A stretch of 64,000 nt of DNA from Pectobacterium carotovorum (GCA_016415585.1 CP066552.1:2356001-2420000), one strand, 5' to 3'. Shown: positions 29,522 to 39,034, numbered from the stretch's first letter. Program-made: numbers and translations. Notes: generated from the sequence alone by a model not told the origin.

Positions 29522-31207
29522 TTAGTTTTTTGCCGTAGACGCTGGGCTATAGGCCGGTTCCGCAAGGCGGCACCACTGCTGATAGCGCGCATAAAGCTGC
29601 TGATAACGGGCAACGCGCTGGCTGTCCGGCATTAAGGTGCGCTCTATGCCACTGGCCATATGCTGCTGTGCCGTTGGGATATCGCCGTGAACGCCAGCGG
29701 CGACGGCGGCAAAGATCGCCGCGCCAAGTGCACAGCACTGATCGGAGGCGACGATCTGCAAAGGACGATTCATCACGTCGGTACACACTTGCATGATGAC
29801 GGGGGATTTCCGCGCGATGCCGCCCAGCGCCAGCACGTTCTCGACGGGAACGCCCTGATCTTCAAAGCACTCCATAATCGCGCGTGCGCCAAAGGCCGTC
29901 GCAGCAATGAAACCGCCGAACAGCGTGGGGGCATCGGTACCCAGATTGAGATCGGTAATCACGCCTTTGAGTCGCTGATTGGCGAACGGCGTTCTGCGAC
30001 CGTTGAACCAGTCCAGCACGACCGGCAGGTGATCCAACGTGGGGTTCTCTGCCCAACTGTGGGTCAGTCGCTCCAGCAGTTTGGCTTCCATCGCCTGTAA
30101 TGACGTTTTGAGTTCAGGATGGTCTTTCGCTGCTTCCTGCAACGACCAGCCCAGCAGCCGTCCAAACCAGGCGTACATATCACCAAAAGCGGACTGCCCG
30201 GCTTCGAGACCGATATAACCGGGAACAACGCTGCCGTCGACTTGCCCACAGATACCAGCGATGGTGCGATCGGCAATGCGTGCGTCGTCGGCGATCAGAA
30301 TGTCGCAGGTAGAAGTGCCAATCACTTTGACCAGCGTATAAGGCTGTGCGCCCGCGCCGACGGTGCCAACGTGACAGTCAAACGCGCCGCCCGCCAGAAT
30401 GACCGTTTCGGGGATGCCGAGCCGCTGTGCCCACTCGGCGGTGATGGTGCCGACTGGCTGTTCGGCGGTCCAGGTATCGGTAAACAGCGGGTACTGTAAT
30501 GTCTCGGTCAAGCAGGGATCGAGTGCGTGCAAGAAGTCTTTCGGCGGCAATCCGCCCCAGCTCGGGTGCCAGAGTGATTTGTGTCCGGCGCTGCACCGGC
30601 CACGGCGAATATCAGCAGGTGCTTGCGTGCCGGAAAGCAGGGCGGGCACCCAGTCACACAGTTCGATCCAGGAAACGGCGGCCTGACGCACAGCTTTATC
30701 GTCGCGCGAGACATGCAGGATCTTGGCCCAGAACCACTCAGACGAGTAAACGCCGCCGATATAACGAGTGTAATCCGGGAACTGGCCGCTCCGGCACAGC
30801 GCGTTGATGGCTTCTGCTTCTTCTATTGCCGTGTGGTCTTTCCACAGCACGAACATCGCATTGGGGTTGTCGGCAAACTCGGGGCGTAGCGCCAGGATCT
30901 GACCTTGCTCATCAATCGGCGCGGGGGTTGACCCGGTTGAATCCACGCCAATACCGATGATGCTCTGCCGCTGTTCGTCCGTCAGGCGGGAAACCACGAC
31001 CTTAACCGCCTGCTCCAGCGATTCGATGTAGTCCAGCGGATGGTGTCGGAACTGATTGTTGGCAGGCTGACAATATTTCCCCTCGCGCCAGCGGGGATAG
31101 TAGACCACTTCTGTTTCCAGCTCTTGCCCGCTTTGGCAGTCAACGGCTAAGGCGCGTACCGAATCACTGCCGAAGTCGAGACCAATCGTAATAGCACCCG
31201 CACTCAT
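29522..31207 (-). CDS. araB: L-ribulokinase
   Basis: A 561-residue FGGY-family kinase. The N-terminal phosphate motif '[19 protein letters not shown]' (about 6-24), '[15 protein letters not shown]' (about 84-98), '[13 protein letters not shown]' and the C-terminal '[25 protein letters not shown]' (read in parts) are characteristic of AraB. It phosphorylates L-ribulose to L-ribulose 5-phosphate. It is the first gene of the leftward araBA unit and faces araF across a 370-base regulatory region holding a probable CRP site. The protein is similar in length to E. coli AraB. Confidence 0.97.
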   Translation of the reverse strand: MSAGAITIGLDFGSDSVRALAVDCQSGQELETEVVYYPRWREGKYCQPANNQFRHHPLDYIESLEQAVKVVVSRLTDEQRQSIIGIGVDSTGSTPAPIDEQGQILALRPEFADNPNAMFVLWKDHTAIEEAEAINALCRSGQFPDYTRYIGGVYSSEWFWAKILHVSRDDKAVRQAAVSWIELCDWVPALLSGTQAPADIRRGRCSAGHKSLWHPSWGGLPPKDFLHALDPCLTETLQYPLFTDTWTAEQPVGTITAEWAQRLGIPETVILAGGAFDCHVGTVGAGAQPYTLVKVIGTSTCDILIADDARIADRTIAGICGQVDGSVVPGYIGLEAGQSAFGDMYAWFGRLLGWSLQEAAKDHPELKTSLQAMEAKLLERLTHSWAENPTLDHLPVVLDWFNGRRTPFANQRLKGVITDLNLGTDAPTLFGGFIAATAFGARAIMECFEDQGVPVENVLALGGIARKSPVIMQVCTDVMNRPLQIVASDQCCALGAAIFAAVAAGVHGDIPTAQQHMASGIERTLMPDSQRVARYQQLYARYQQWCRLAEPAYSPASTAKN

Positions 31208-31579
31208 GCTTTGCTCCTCATTAATCCCAGATCGTTGCTGTTTACGATGGCAGGGATAACGAGAGGTGGTGAGGAGCGGTTAGCTGGAAGTATGTATTTT
31301 TCTGTCGCCAGCAGCCATTTTGTGAAGCGGGTCAAAGGTTAATGATTGGTTAAATTCGCTAAATGTATGCACAAACCTGTCATTGTTCCGGACTGTGATA
31401 AAGCTCTACATTCTTGCCGGGAATAACGACTAAAACATAAAGCGTCTGAATGCTACTGAGTAAAGGAATCGTGCTAAGTCTGTGTTTTTCCTTTATCCAG
31501 ACCGGAAATACCCTACCAGGAACTCGAACTCGTTTCAGCGTTGCTGACGAATGAAAAGATAATTACACCGGAGAACATC
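31208..31579. promoter_or_regulatory. Divergent ara regulatory region (araB / araF)
   Basis: The 372 bases between the divergent araB and araF starts must carry the promoters of both transcripts. A CRP-like site is visible at 31321-31336. AraC half-sites resembling TAGC-N7-TCCATA were looked for; fragments such as TAGCTGGAAGT (31281) and TTCGCTAAATG (31356) have the TAGC/GCTA part only, so no AraC site is called. Confidence 0.6.
31321..31336. promoter_or_regulatory. Probable CRP-binding site in the ara regulatory region
   Basis: TGTGA-AGCGGG-TCAAA matches TGTGA-N6-TCACA in 9 of 10 conserved positions. It is about 115 bases upstream of araB and 245 bases upstream of araF, placed for catabolite activation of the arabinose genes. 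Confidence 0.65.
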
Positions 31580-32563
31580 ATGCATAAATTCACTAAGGCG
31601 CTGGCAGCAATCGGGTTGGCTGCTGTTATGTCACAATCAGCTATGGCAGAGAACTTAAAGCTGGGCTTTCTGGTTAAACAGCCGGAAGAACCCTGGTTCC
31701 AGACAGAATGGAAATTCGCTGATAAAGCAGGAAAAGACCTTGGTTTTGATGTGATAAAAATCGCGGTTCCCGATGGTGAAAAAACCCTAAATGCGATCGA
31801 CAGTCTGGCGGCCAGTGGCGCGAAAGGTTTCGTTATCTGTACGCCGGATCCGAAGTTGGGGCCAGCGATTATGGCGAAAGCGCGCAGCTACGATCTGAAA
31901 GTGATCGCGGTTGATGACCAGTTCGTGAATGCCAAAGGCCAGCCGATGGATACCGTGCCGTTGGTGATGATGGCGGCCACCAAAATTGGCGAGCGTCAGG
32001 GGCAGGAGCTGTATAAAGAAATGAACAAACGCGGCTGGAAAGTAGAGGAAACCGCCGTGATGGCGATTACCGCTGATGAGCTGGACACCGCACGTCGCCG
32101 TACGACTGGCTCCATGGACGCGCTGAAAACCGCAGGATTCCCGGAAAAACAGATCTACAAAGTACCGACCAAATCTAACGATATCCCCGGTGCGTTTGAT
32201 GCCGCTAACTCCATGCTGGTTCAGCATCCTGGCGTGAAAAACTGGCTGATTATCGGCATGAACGACAACACCGTGCTGGGTGGCGTACGCGCAACGGAAG
32301 GTCAGGGCTTTAAAGCGGAAAACGTGATTGGGATCGGTATCAACGGCGTGGATGCAGTCAGCGAGTTGTCCAAAGATAAGGCAACAGGCTTCTTTGGTTC
32401 ACTGCTGCCGAGCCCGGATATTCACGGTTACAAGAGTATCCAGATGCTGAATGACTGGGTCACCAAAGGCGTGGAGCCTGAGAAATTCACCGAAGTGACC
32501 GACGTGGTGCTGATCACTCGTGACAACTTTAAGGTCGAACTGGAGAAAAAAGGCCTGATGTAA
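31580..32563 (+). CDS. araF: L-arabinose-binding periplasmic protein
   Basis: A 327-residue binding protein. The ATG at 31580 (MHKFTKALAAIG) is preceded by CCGGAGAA and opens a clear signal peptide ending in AMA, so it is preferred to the upstream ATG at 31541. The mature N-terminus ENLKLGFLVKQPEEPWFQTE and the segments 'DSLAASGAKGFVICTPDP', 'VIAVDDQFVNAKGQPMDTVPLVMM' (read in parts) and 'IGMNDNTVLGGVRATEGQGF' match AraF of E. coli. It delivers L-arabinose to AraGH. A long hairpin separates it from araG, which probably allows higher expression of the binding protein. Confidence 0.96.
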   Translation: MHKFTKALAAIGLAAVMSQSAMAENLKLGFLVKQPEEPWFQTEWKFADKAGKDLGFDVIKIAVPDGEKTLNAIDSLAASGAKGFVICTPDPKLGPAIMAKARSYDLKVIAVDDQFVNAKGQPMDTVPLVMMAATKIGERQGQELYKEMNKRGWKVEETAVMAITADELDTARRRTTGSMDALKTAGFPEKQIYKVPTKSNDIPGAFDAANSMLVQHPGVKNWLIIGMNDNTVLGGVRATEGQGFKAENVIGIGINGVDAVSELSKDKATGFFGSLLPSPDIHGYKSIQMLNDWVTKGVEPEKFTEVTDVVLITRDNFKVELEKKGLM

Positions 32564-32584
32564 TCACGCCTGATTTCGTCAAGA

Positions 32585-32644
32585 CGCGGATAACGCCGAT
32601 CGGCATGACGCTGGTCGAAGTTATCCTGATCGACGTTATCCGCG
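32585..32644 (+). promoter_or_regulatory. Long stem-loop between araF and araG
   Basis: CGCGGATAACG (32585-32595) is perfectly complementary to CGTTATCCGCG (32634-32644), with further complementarity inside (GATCGG/CTGATC). Such structures after binding-protein genes stabilise the upstream mRNA and lower downstream expression. There is no U tract, so complete termination is unlikely. Confidence 0.7.
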
Positions 32645-32674
32645 CTCTACCTGCATCGTTATGAGGAAACAGAC

Positions 32675-34198
32675 ATGACAGCACAGTCACCCTATTTGTC
32701 GTTTCATGGGATTGGTAAAGAATTTCCCGGTGTTAAGGCGCTTTCGGATATCAGTTTTTCCTGCCATGCCGGCCAGATCCATGCATTGATGGGGGAAAAC
32801 GGAGCGGGCAAGTCGACGCTGTTAAAGATCCTGAGCGGTAACTATTCACCGTCAGCGGGCGAAATTCATATTCAGGGCAAGCCCGTGCAGTTTAACAACA
32901 CGATGGATGCCCTGAATGCGGGCGTTGCCATCATTTATCAGGAACTGCATCTGGTGCCGGAAATGACGGTCGCCGAGAACATCTATTTAGGTCAACTACC
33001 GCATAAATACGGCATGGTGAACTATTCGCTGCTGCGCTATGAAGCCAAACTTCAGTTGCAGCATTTGGGATTGGATATCGATCCTGATACCCCGCTGAAA
33101 TACCTGTCTATCGGGCAGTGGCAGATGGTAGAAATCGCCAAGGCGCTGGCCCGTAATGCCAAAATTATTGCTTTTGATGAGCCGACCAGTTCGCTGTCTG
33201 CCCGTGAAATCGAGCAGCTTTTCCGCGTGATTACGGAATTGCGCAGTGAAGGCCGGGTCATTTTGTACGTTTCGCACCGGATGGAAGAAATTTTTGCGCT
33301 GAGCGATGCCATTACCGTGTTTAAAGATGGCCGCTATGTGCGCACGTTCGACGATATGCAGCAGGTGAACCATGAGTCGCTGGTACAGGCGATGGTAGGG
33401 CGTAACCTGGGGGATATCTATGGCTATACGCCGCGTCCGCATGGCGAAGCGCGTTTGACGCTGAAAGACGTAAAAGCGCCGGGCGTGAAATCCACGGTTT
33501 CCCTGAACGTGAAGCAGGGGGAAATTGTCGGGCTATTTGGTCTGGTGGGGGCTGGCCGCAGCGAACTGATGAAAGGGCTGTTTGGCGCGACCAAAATCAC
33601 CAGCGGCCAGGTGCTGTTGGATGGCAAACCGCTGGTGGTGAATTCTCCGATTGATGCGATTCGCCAGGGCGTGATGCTTTGCCCGGAAGATCGCAAGGCG
33701 GACGGCATCATTCCGGTGCACTCGGTGCGTGACAACATCAATATCAGCGCAAGGCGCAAGAGCCTGAAAGCCGGTTTTATTATTAATAATCAGTGGGAGG
33801 CGGATAACGCCTCGAAGCGCATTGCGGCGTTGAACATCAAAACGCCGTCCGATGAACAGCTGATTATGAATCTTTCCGGGGGAAACCAGCAGAAAGCCAT
33901 TCTTGGCCGCTGGCTGTCCGAAGAGATGAAGGTCATTTTGCTCGATGAACCTACGCGCGGCATCGACGTCGGCGCGAAGCACGAAATTTATCATGTCATC
34001 TATGAACTGGCGAATCAGGGGATCGCGGTGCTGTTTGCCTCCAGCGATTTACCAGAAGTGCTTGGGCTGGCCGACCGGATTATCGTCATGCGCGAAGGTG
34101 CCGTTTCCGGCGAATTGCTGCACGCCGATGCCACAGAGCAGCAGGTGCTCAGTCTGGCTATGTTACGAACCCCCGATATCGAATCTGCGGTTGCTTGA
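32675..34198 (+). CDS. araG: L-arabinose ABC transporter ATP-binding protein
   Basis: A 507-residue sugar-transport ATPase with two ABC domains. The first has Walker A '[12 protein letters not shown]' (about 40-51), signature '[15 protein letters not shown]' and Walker B '[12 protein letters not shown]'. The second has the degenerate P-loop '[16 protein letters not shown]' (about 289-304), signature '[14 protein letters not shown]' and Walker B '[14 protein letters not shown]'. This pattern, with a variant second Walker A, is typical of the CUT2 family. It powers L-arabinose uptake with AraF and AraH. ATG follows TGAGGAAACAG. Confidence 0.96.
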   Translation: MTAQSPYLSFHGIGKEFPGVKALSDISFSCHAGQIHALMGENGAGKSTLLKILSGNYSPSAGEIHIQGKPVQFNNTMDALNAGVAIIYQELHLVPEMTVAENIYLGQLPHKYGMVNYSLLRYEAKLQLQHLGLDIDPDTPLKYLSIGQWQMVEIAKALARNAKIIAFDEPTSSLSAREIEQLFRVITELRSEGRVILYVSHRMEEIFALSDAITVFKDGRYVRTFDDMQQVNHESLVQAMVGRNLGDIYGYTPRPHGEARLTLKDVKAPGVKSTVSLNVKQGEIVGLFGLVGAGRSELMKGLFGATKITSGQVLLDGKPLVVNSPIDAIRQGVMLCPEDRKADGIIPVHSVRDNINISARRKSLKAGFIINNQWEADNASKRIAALNIKTPSDEQLIMNLSGGNQQKAILGRWLSEEMKVILLDEPTRGIDVGAKHEIYHVIYELANQGIAVLFASSDLPEVLGLADRIIVMREGAVSGELLHADATEQQVLSLAMLRTPDIESAVA

Positions 34199-34216
34199 CC
34201 GCGAAGGAGCAAAATA

Positions 34217-35203
34217 ATGTCAACGGTTACGTCTGCAACCTCAGAAAAAAAGAAAAACGGCGCGGGATTATCCCGCATTTGGGATAACTACGGCATGCTG
34301 GTGGTGTTTGCCGTGCTGTTTCTTGGCTGCGCGATTTTCGTCCCGAACTTCGCCTCATTTATCAATATGAAAGGGCTGGGGCTGGCGATCTCCATGTCCG
34401 GCATGGTGGCCTGCGGGATGCTGTTCTGTCTGGCTTCCGGTGACTTTGACCTGTCGGTCGCGTCTATCATTGCCTGTGCTGGCGTGGCGACGGCGGTGGT
34501 GATCAATATCAGTGAAAGCCTGTGGATCGGCGTCAGTGCCGGGCTGCTGCTGGGCGTGGCGTTCGGCTTGCTCAACGGTTTCGTGATTGCCCGTTTGAAG
34601 ATTAACGCGCTGATCACCACGCTGGCGACGATGCAGATTGCGCGTGGTCTGGCATACATCATTTCCGATGGTAAAGCGGTAGGGATTGAAGACGAACGCT
34701 TCTTCGAACTGGGCTATGCCAACTGGCTGGGTTTGCCCGCGCCAATCTGGATCACTATCGGCTGCATGATTCTGTTTGGCCTGTTGCTGAACAAAACCAC
34801 CTTTGGCCGTAATACGCTGGCGATTGGGGGCAATGAAGAGGCGGCGCGTCTGGCCGGGGTGCCAGTTGTACGTACCAAGATCATCATTTTCGCCTTGTCC
34901 GGTCTGGTATCGGCGGCGGCAGGGATCATTCTGGCATCGCGCATGACCAGCGGCCAACCGATGACCTCCATCGGGTATGAGCTGATCGTGATTTCTGCCT
35001 GTGTGCTGGGCGGTGTGTCGCTGAAAGGCGGGATTGGTAAAATTTCCTACGTGGTGGCTGGCGTGCTGATTTTGGGTACGGTGGAGAACGCGATGAACCT
35101 GCTGAATATCTCGCCGTTTGCCCAGTATGTGGTGCGCGGTCTGATTCTGCTGGCGGCGGTTATCTTTGACCGCTACAAACAGCTGGCGAAGAAAACGGTA
35201 TAA
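34217..35203 (+). CDS. araH: L-arabinose ABC transporter permease
   Basis: A 328-residue CUT2-family permease with about ten membrane helices. The start follows GAAGGAGCAAAATA. 'ACGMLFCLASGDFDLSVASIIACAGV' (read in parts) and 'FGRNTLAIGGNEEAARLAGVPV' (about 195-216, the ATPase-contact loop) are conserved in AraH and RbsC. The C-terminus 'VVRGLILLAAVIFDRYKQLAKK' is the usual CUT2 ending. It forms the membrane channel for arabinose with AraG and AraF. araC follows 65 bases downstream on the same strand. Confidence 0.96.
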   Translation: MSTVTSATSEKKKNGAGLSRIWDNYGMLVVFAVLFLGCAIFVPNFASFINMKGLGLAISMSGMVACGMLFCLASGDFDLSVASIIACAGVATAVVINISESLWIGVSAGLLLGVAFGLLNGFVIARLKINALITTLATMQIARGLAYIISDGKAVGIEDERFFELGYANWLGLPAPIWITIGCMILFGLLLNKTTFGRNTLAIGGNEEAARLAGVPVVRTKIIIFALSGLVSAAAGIILASRMTSGQPMTSIGYELIVISACVLGGVSLKGGIGKISYVVAGVLILGTVENAMNLLNISPFAQYVVRGLILLAAVIFDRYKQLAKKTV

Positions 35204-35268
35204 ATCCCTGTGCGGCAGATGAATAACTCTGCCGCTTTCTCTCATAATTAGCGTGTACCGGAGGCTCG

Positions 35269-36201
35269 ATGTATCACCGTATGGCGCATGAATCTCAGCC
35301 TAATCCGCTGCTGCCGGGATATTCGTTCAACGCTTACCTTGTGGCAGGTCTGACGCCGATTCTGGCAGAAGGGCCGCTCGACTTCTTTATCGATCGTCCC
35401 GATGGGATGAAAGGCTACATCATTAACCTCACCATGAAAGGACAAGGTCAGGTCTTTGATGGTGATGAGACCTTTTTCTGTAATCCCGGTGACCTGCTGT
35501 TGTTCCCGCCGAAATCGAAGCATTTTTATGGTCGATCGCCGAGCAGCGATTGCTGGTATCACCGCTGGGTCTATTTTCGTCCGCGCGCCTACTGGGCCGA
35601 CTGGCTGGAATGGCATACCAAAAGCAGCGGCATTGGTCGCATGAGCCTGCCGAATAACCAACTGCTGCTGGAATTCGACAGGCTATTTGCCAATATCGAG
35701 CAGACGCAGCGTTCCGGACGTCGTTTTTCCGAAGAGTTGGGTATGAATCTGCTGGAGCGTCTGTTGCTCCGCGCGATGGAAGAAGATCCGCAAAGCCCGC
35801 AGAAGATCATGGATCCGCGTGTGATAGAGGCCTGCCAGTTTATTACCAGCAATCTGGCCGGAGAACTGCGTATTGATGAAGTGGCGCGGCACGTTTGCCT
35901 GTCGCCGTCGCGGCTGGCGCATCTGTTCCGTGAGCAGGTGGGTATTAATATTCTACGCTGGCGTGAAGATCAGCGCGTGATTCGCGCCAAGCTATTATTG
36001 CAGACAACGCAGGAATCTATCGCCATCATTGGCCGCGTGGTGGGGTATGACGACCAGCTGTATTTCTCACGCGTGTTCCGTAAACGGGTCGGCGTCAGCC
36101 CCAGCGATTTCCGTCGTCGCAGCAGTGAAATCAACTATCCGGCGGCCAAAACGCTGCCAGGAACGTGGGGAGAGCGAATACTGAATGTGATAAGCGACTG
36201 A
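35269..36201 (+). CDS. araC: Arabinose operon regulator AraC
   Basis: A 310-residue AraC/XylS regulator. The start follows GGAGGCTCG. The N-terminal arabinose-binding and dimerisation domain ('[20 protein letters not shown]', '[24 protein letters not shown]' read in parts, '[16 protein letters not shown]', '[17 protein letters not shown]') closely resembles E. coli AraC. The C-terminal double helix-turn-helix is visible in '[25 protein letters not shown]' and '[32 protein letters not shown]' (read in parts). In the presence of L-arabinose it activates araBA and araFGH. Unlike in E. coli, it lies downstream of araFGH rather than divergent from araBA, so it may be partly autoregulated through read-through. 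Confidence 0.96.
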   Translation: MYHRMAHESQPNPLLPGYSFNAYLVAGLTPILAEGPLDFFIDRPDGMKGYIINLTMKGQGQVFDGDETFFCNPGDLLLFPPKSKHFYGRSPSSDCWYHRWVYFRPRAYWADWLEWHTKSSGIGRMSLPNNQLLLEFDRLFANIEQTQRSGRRFSEELGMNLLERLLLRAMEEDPQSPQKIMDPRVIEACQFITSNLAGELRIDEVARHVCLSPSRLAHLFREQVGINILRWREDQRVIRAKLLLQTTQESIAIIGRVVGYDDQLYFSRVFRKRVGVSPSDFRRRSSEINYPAAKTLPGTWGERILNVISD

Positions 36202-36251
36202 TATATCAAAAAACGAGACAAATCCCCTCTGGCTGTTGTTACTCCCCGTAA

Positions 36252-36330
36252 TCTGGCGGATGACGGATATATACTGAAGTCAGAAACGACAAAATAAAAT
36301 AAGCTAAGGGGAACTACATGAGTAAGAGCT
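36252..36330 (+). repeat. Left copy of a duplicated ydgJ promoter/leader region
   Basis: This stretch aligns with 39911-39990 at roughly three quarters identity with one gap, including TATATACTGA and AAAATAAGCTAAG, and continues into an ATGAGTAAGAG that parallels the ydgJ start ATGAGTGAGAC. It lies just downstream of araC, and the intact copy is 3.6 kb away next to ydgJ. The two copies bracket the kinase/regulator/HbpS/outer-membrane gene cassette. Confidence 0.75.
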
Positions 36331-36389
36331 TCGTGGTGGCTGCTCGCTATGCTGTATTGATGTTTCACCTCTCATCTTATAACCCCTAG
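36318..36389 (+). pseudogene. Relic of the 5' end of a ydgJ-like gene
   Basis: A 23-codon frame (MSKSFVVAARYAVLMFHLSS, ending SYNP then TAG) follows the duplicated leader. Its DNA aligns with the first codons of ydgJ (MSETIRVGLLGYGYASKTFH): ATGAGT-AAGAG, TTCGTG, GGCTGCT, TAT and TTTCAC/TTCCAC are shared in order. It is most simply a decayed remnant left by a duplication or insertion. It could be expressed as a leader peptide, but nothing shows this. Confidence 0.55.
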
Positions 36390-36439
36390 TGCTGACGCCA
36401 TGCCAGAACATCAAATGTAGCGCAGGATACAGATTAGGT

Positions 36440-37756
36440 ATGTGCAAAATTATAGGCTGGTTACTGCTCACTCTGCTGTCTAGCTGCGGAGTGATAGCCT
36501 ATTCTTTGCATCTGCAATACGAAGAGAAAAGTAACGATTTCCACATTATTTACCACGATGTCACGGTGAAATTATCGCAGCATGACGCGATTATGCCGCT
36601 TTTGTCAGTAAGTCGGCACGGCTGGGAAGTGCAGAATATTTTTCCACAAATCATTCGCTGGCGGCCACACTCAAATATTGAGCCGCGGCGCCCGATCGTC
36701 ATCGAGCAAAATGGACGCTACTGGATCAATGCCGATAACCAGTCGTTGTTGATCGATCTTAATAGCCTGATCGGAGATATTGCGGGAAAAAATGCGTTCT
36801 GTCATTTGGCCATACTGTGGAACAACAAGCCATTATTCGAACGGGGCGTAGCGAACCATCCGTATTATTGGCAGTGGAATAAGGTTATTGCCAGCCAGTC
36901 TCAGCCATTTATGCTCGTGGTAGGCGATAATCCTAACTGGGCGGTACTGCCTTGGATTGTTATTGCGTCCCCTGCGCTGTTTTGGGGAGGGGGGCTGTAC
37001 TTAGTCGGCCAATACTATGCGAATAAACGTCGGCGGGATATTGCTGATTTACGTGCTCATTATACTGAACTAACACGACTGAATACTCTGGGAGAGCTAA
37101 CCGCTGGTATTGTCCATGAGCTTAATCAACCCCTCACTGCTATTTTAAGCTATAACCAGACAGCTTTACGCTTATTGCAGCAACAGCGCACTAAATCATT
37201 GCCACAGTTGCTCGAATCCGCTGTAGTACAAATTAAACGCACGGATTCGTTGCTACAGCAATTTCGCCAGAAGTTGACCAGTGAGCAGGCCGACTATCAG
37301 CCTGTTTCGCTGAGTCGGCTTTGGGTTCGCGTACTGATGTTGTTGGACAATGAGATTCGTAGCGCAAAGGTTAAAATCAGTTGCTGCATCCCAGATAACC
37401 TACCTGTGCTGTTTGCCCCTCCGCTGTGGATAGAACAAATTTTACACAACATTGTCAATAATGCGCTACAAGCACAACTCAGTAACAGCCCCTGCACGGC
37501 TTGGATCACATTAGAAGCTGGTGCAACAGGTAGCGGCATAACATTAACCATTACTGACGGCGGCATTGGGTTATCAGAGCAAGCTTTGCAACAGGTGTTC
37601 ATGCCATTTTTCACTACGCGTGCCAACGGAATCGGGCTGGGGATGGCTCTGACAGACGCGTTAGTACAGCGCCTTAACGGTACTATAGAGGCCTCCAATA
37701 CGGGACAGGGTGCTTGCTTCAAGATCTGGTTGCCGATATCTTCTCAGGAGCGATGA
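36440..37756 (+). CDS. Sensor histidine kinase, FixL/TtrS-like
   Basis: About 438 residues from the ATG at 36440 (MCKIIGWLLLTLLSSCGV). A longer GTG frame begins at 36389, but it overlaps the leader relic and lacks a ribosome-binding site. One N-terminal helix (about 4-22), a periplasmic region of about 145 residues with no recognised domain, and a second helix (about 167-190, PWIVIASPALFWGGGLYLVG) precede the kinase core. The H-box is 'TAGIVHELNQPLTAIL' with phospho-acceptor His226. The N-box is 'IEQILHNIVNNALQA', and the G boxes are 'ITDGGIGLS' and 'ANGIGLGMAL'. The HELNQPL form is typical of FixL/TtrS/DctB kinases. The stop overlaps the response-regulator start. The signal is unknown; the downstream HbpS-like gene suggests haem or redox. 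Confidence 0.9.
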   Translation: MCKIIGWLLLTLLSSCGVIAYSLHLQYEEKSNDFHIIYHDVTVKLSQHDAIMPLLSVSRHGWEVQNIFPQIIRWRPHSNIEPRRPIVIEQNGRYWINADNQSLLIDLNSLIGDIAGKNAFCHLAILWNNKPLFERGVANHPYYWQWNKVIASQSQPFMLVVGDNPNWAVLPWIVIASPALFWGGGLYLVGQYYANKRRRDIADLRAHYTELTRLNTLGELTAGIVHELNQPLTAILSYNQTALRLLQQQRTKSLPQLLESAVVQIKRTDSLLQQFRQKLTSEQADYQPVSLSRLWVRVLMLLDNEIRSAKVKISCCIPDNLPVLFAPPLWIEQILHNIVNNALQAQLSNSPCTAWITLEAGATGSGITLTITDGGIGLSEQALQQVFMPFFTTRANGIGLGMALTDALVQRLNGTIEASNTGQGACFKIWLPISSQER

Positions 37757-38376
37757 TGACACAGTATATCCATTTGATTGATGATGAACCGGAGATCCGT
37801 TCCTCGCTTAGCGTGCTATTAGGTACTGTTGGTTGGATGACGAAAACTTATGACAATGCCCAATCCTTCCTGCAGAGCGCGGGGGAATTACATGTGCTAA
37901 CGGGTTGCATGTTACTGGACATCAGGATGTCTGGTAAAACAGGGCTTGCGCTGTTTGATGAATGGAAACAGCAGGGACTGGAAATTCCAGTGATTATCAT
38001 GACAGGCCACGCCAATGTTGATCTCTGTAGACGGGCCTTCAAAAGTGGGGCTTTCGAGTTTCTAACCAAACCGATTGATGCGGATTTACTGTTTGACGTC
38101 GTTGGGTGTGCATTGGAACAGCAAGAGAAATTACAGAGGCAATTGCAAAAATTGCAATTGATGCAAAATCGGCTCGCCACATTGACTACCCGTGAGAATG
38201 ACGTCTTTGAACTGAGTATGCAGGGGTGCTCAAGTAAAGAGATTGCGCGGAACTTTTCGCTTTCACCGCGAACTATCGAGGCGCATCGCGCTAATCTATT
38301 TGCCAAACTTGAGGTTAATTCACTGCCTAAATTGATGAGTCTCTATGGGGAACTTGCGTTGCTAAAAAAGCAATAA
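37753..38376 (+). CDS. Response regulator, FixJ/TtrR type (receiver + LuxR helix-turn-helix)
   Basis: About 207 residues, starting at ATG 37753 or 37756, which overlaps the kinase stop (ATGATGA) and implies translational coupling. The receiver domain has acidic residues in 'IHLIDDEPEIRSSL', phospho-acceptor Asp56 in 'GCMLLDIRMSG', Thr in 'VIIMTGHANV' and Lys in 'FEFLTKPIDA'. The LuxR-type helix-turn-helix is 'LTTRENDVFELSMQGCSSKEIARNFSLSPRTIEAHRANLFAKL' read in parts. The domain order and the TGHANVxxxxxAFKxGAFEFLTKP pattern put it in the FixJ/TtrR/TodT branch. Its likely targets are the two genes downstream. Confidence 0.92.
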   Translation: MMTQYIHLIDDEPEIRSSLSVLLGTVGWMTKTYDNAQSFLQSAGELHVLTGCMLLDIRMSGKTGLALFDEWKQQGLEIPVIIMTGHANVDLCRRAFKSGAFEFLTKPIDADLLFDVVGCALEQQEKLQRQLQKLQLMQNRLATLTTRENDVFELSMQGCSSKEIARNFSLSPRTIEAHRANLFAKLEVNSLPKLMSLYGELALLKKQ

Positions 38377-38401
38377 GGTTGCCAGAATAGGGTGTTATTT
38401 A

Positions 38402-38435
38402 GGTAAAACCACCTAGCTTGATGGGTGGTTTTACC
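38402..38435. terminator. Perfect 12-bp inverted repeat after the response-regulator gene
   Basis: GGTAAAACCACC (38402-38413) and GGTGGTTTTACC (38424-38435) are perfectly complementary with a 10-base loop. It starts 26 bases past the stop. It may terminate the two-component transcript, although the U tract is lacking, or serve as an operator for the next promoter. Confidence 0.6.
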
Positions 38436-38462
38436 AATGGTCTGTTGAAGTTTTGACTTTTA

Positions 38463-38499
38463 TTATCCTTAGTTCCCGTAAGGAATAAATTAAGGATAA
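38463..38499. promoter_or_regulatory. Candidate regulator-binding repeats upstream of the HbpS-like gene
   Basis: TTATCCTTA (38463-38471) recurs in inverted form as TAAGGAATAA (38479-38488, one inserted base) and TAAGGATAA (38491-38499, perfect). The last copy also provides the ribosome-binding AAGGA. A TTGACT element (38453-38458) lies just upstream. This could be the site of the adjacent response regulator. Confidence 0.4.
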
Positions 38500-38506
38500 G
38501 ACTCAA

Positions 38507-39004
38507 ATGAAACGCATAATTTCAGTAGCCATTTTAATCGGTGGTATGACGTCATTCTCCAGCGTGGCCAGCGGTATTCTAACCCAAAAAAATCTTTCCT
38601 TTGATGTGGCAAATAAGCTAGCGCAAAGCGCTATTCAGGCATGCGGCGCGAATAATTATAATGTCGCTGTGACCGTCGTCGATCGCGCTGGTGTTCCTCT
38701 GGTTATCAAACGAATGGACAACGCTGGCCCACATACTGTGGAGGCTAGCCGGTTGAAAGCATTTACCGCGCTCACAATCCGCAATACCACTGAAAATGCC
38801 ATGAAGAGCGCACAGGCTAACGCGGGTGCAGCCAACTTACGTGATATCCCAGGATTTTTGCTGCTGGCTGGTGGAGTACCGGTGAAATTGGGCGAGGAAA
38901 CCATCGGCGCGATTGGTGTGGGTGGTGCACCTGGCGGGAATTTGGATCAACAGTGTGCGCTCGATGCATTGAAAAATAATCAGAACGATCTAAATGCCGA
39001 TTAA
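38507..39004 (+). CDS. Periplasmic HbpS/GlcG-family (haem-degrading/haem-binding) protein
   Basis: A 165-residue protein. Residues 1-22 (MKRIISVAILIGGMTSFSSVASG) form a signal peptide, so the product is periplasmic. The mature part has the GlcG/HbpS (DUF336) pattern: 'LSFDVANKLAQSAIQACGANNYNVAVTVVDRAGVPLVIKRMDNAG' (read in parts), 'SRLKAFTALTIRNTT', 'FLLLAGGVPVKLGEETIGAIGVGGAPGG'. In Streptomyces the family member HbpS binds haem and works with the SenS-SenR two-component system. Here the gene sits directly after a kinase-regulator pair, which suggests a comparable three-component sensor. It is followed 30 bases later by an outer-membrane protein gene. Confidence 0.88.
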   Translation: MKRIISVAILIGGMTSFSSVASGILTQKNLSFDVANKLAQSAIQACGANNYNVAVTVVDRAGVPLVIKRMDNAGPHTVEASRLKAFTALTIRNTTENAMKSAQANAGAANLRDIPGFLLLAGGVPVKLGEETIGAIGVGGAPGGNLDQQCALDALKNNQNDLNAD

Positions 39005-39034
39005 TAGTGATCACTTTTTCTTAGCGAGAAATAA

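Noticed and set aside
27982..29613. A 43-residue N-terminal extension of AraA.
   Set aside because: The ATG at 29484 follows AGGAG and gives exactly the standard 500-residue enzyme; the extension spans the araB-araA gap and araB 3' end.
31396..31411. A second CRP site in the ara regulatory region (TGTGATAAAGCTCTAC).
   Set aside because: Only the left half matches the consensus; the right half has too many mismatches.
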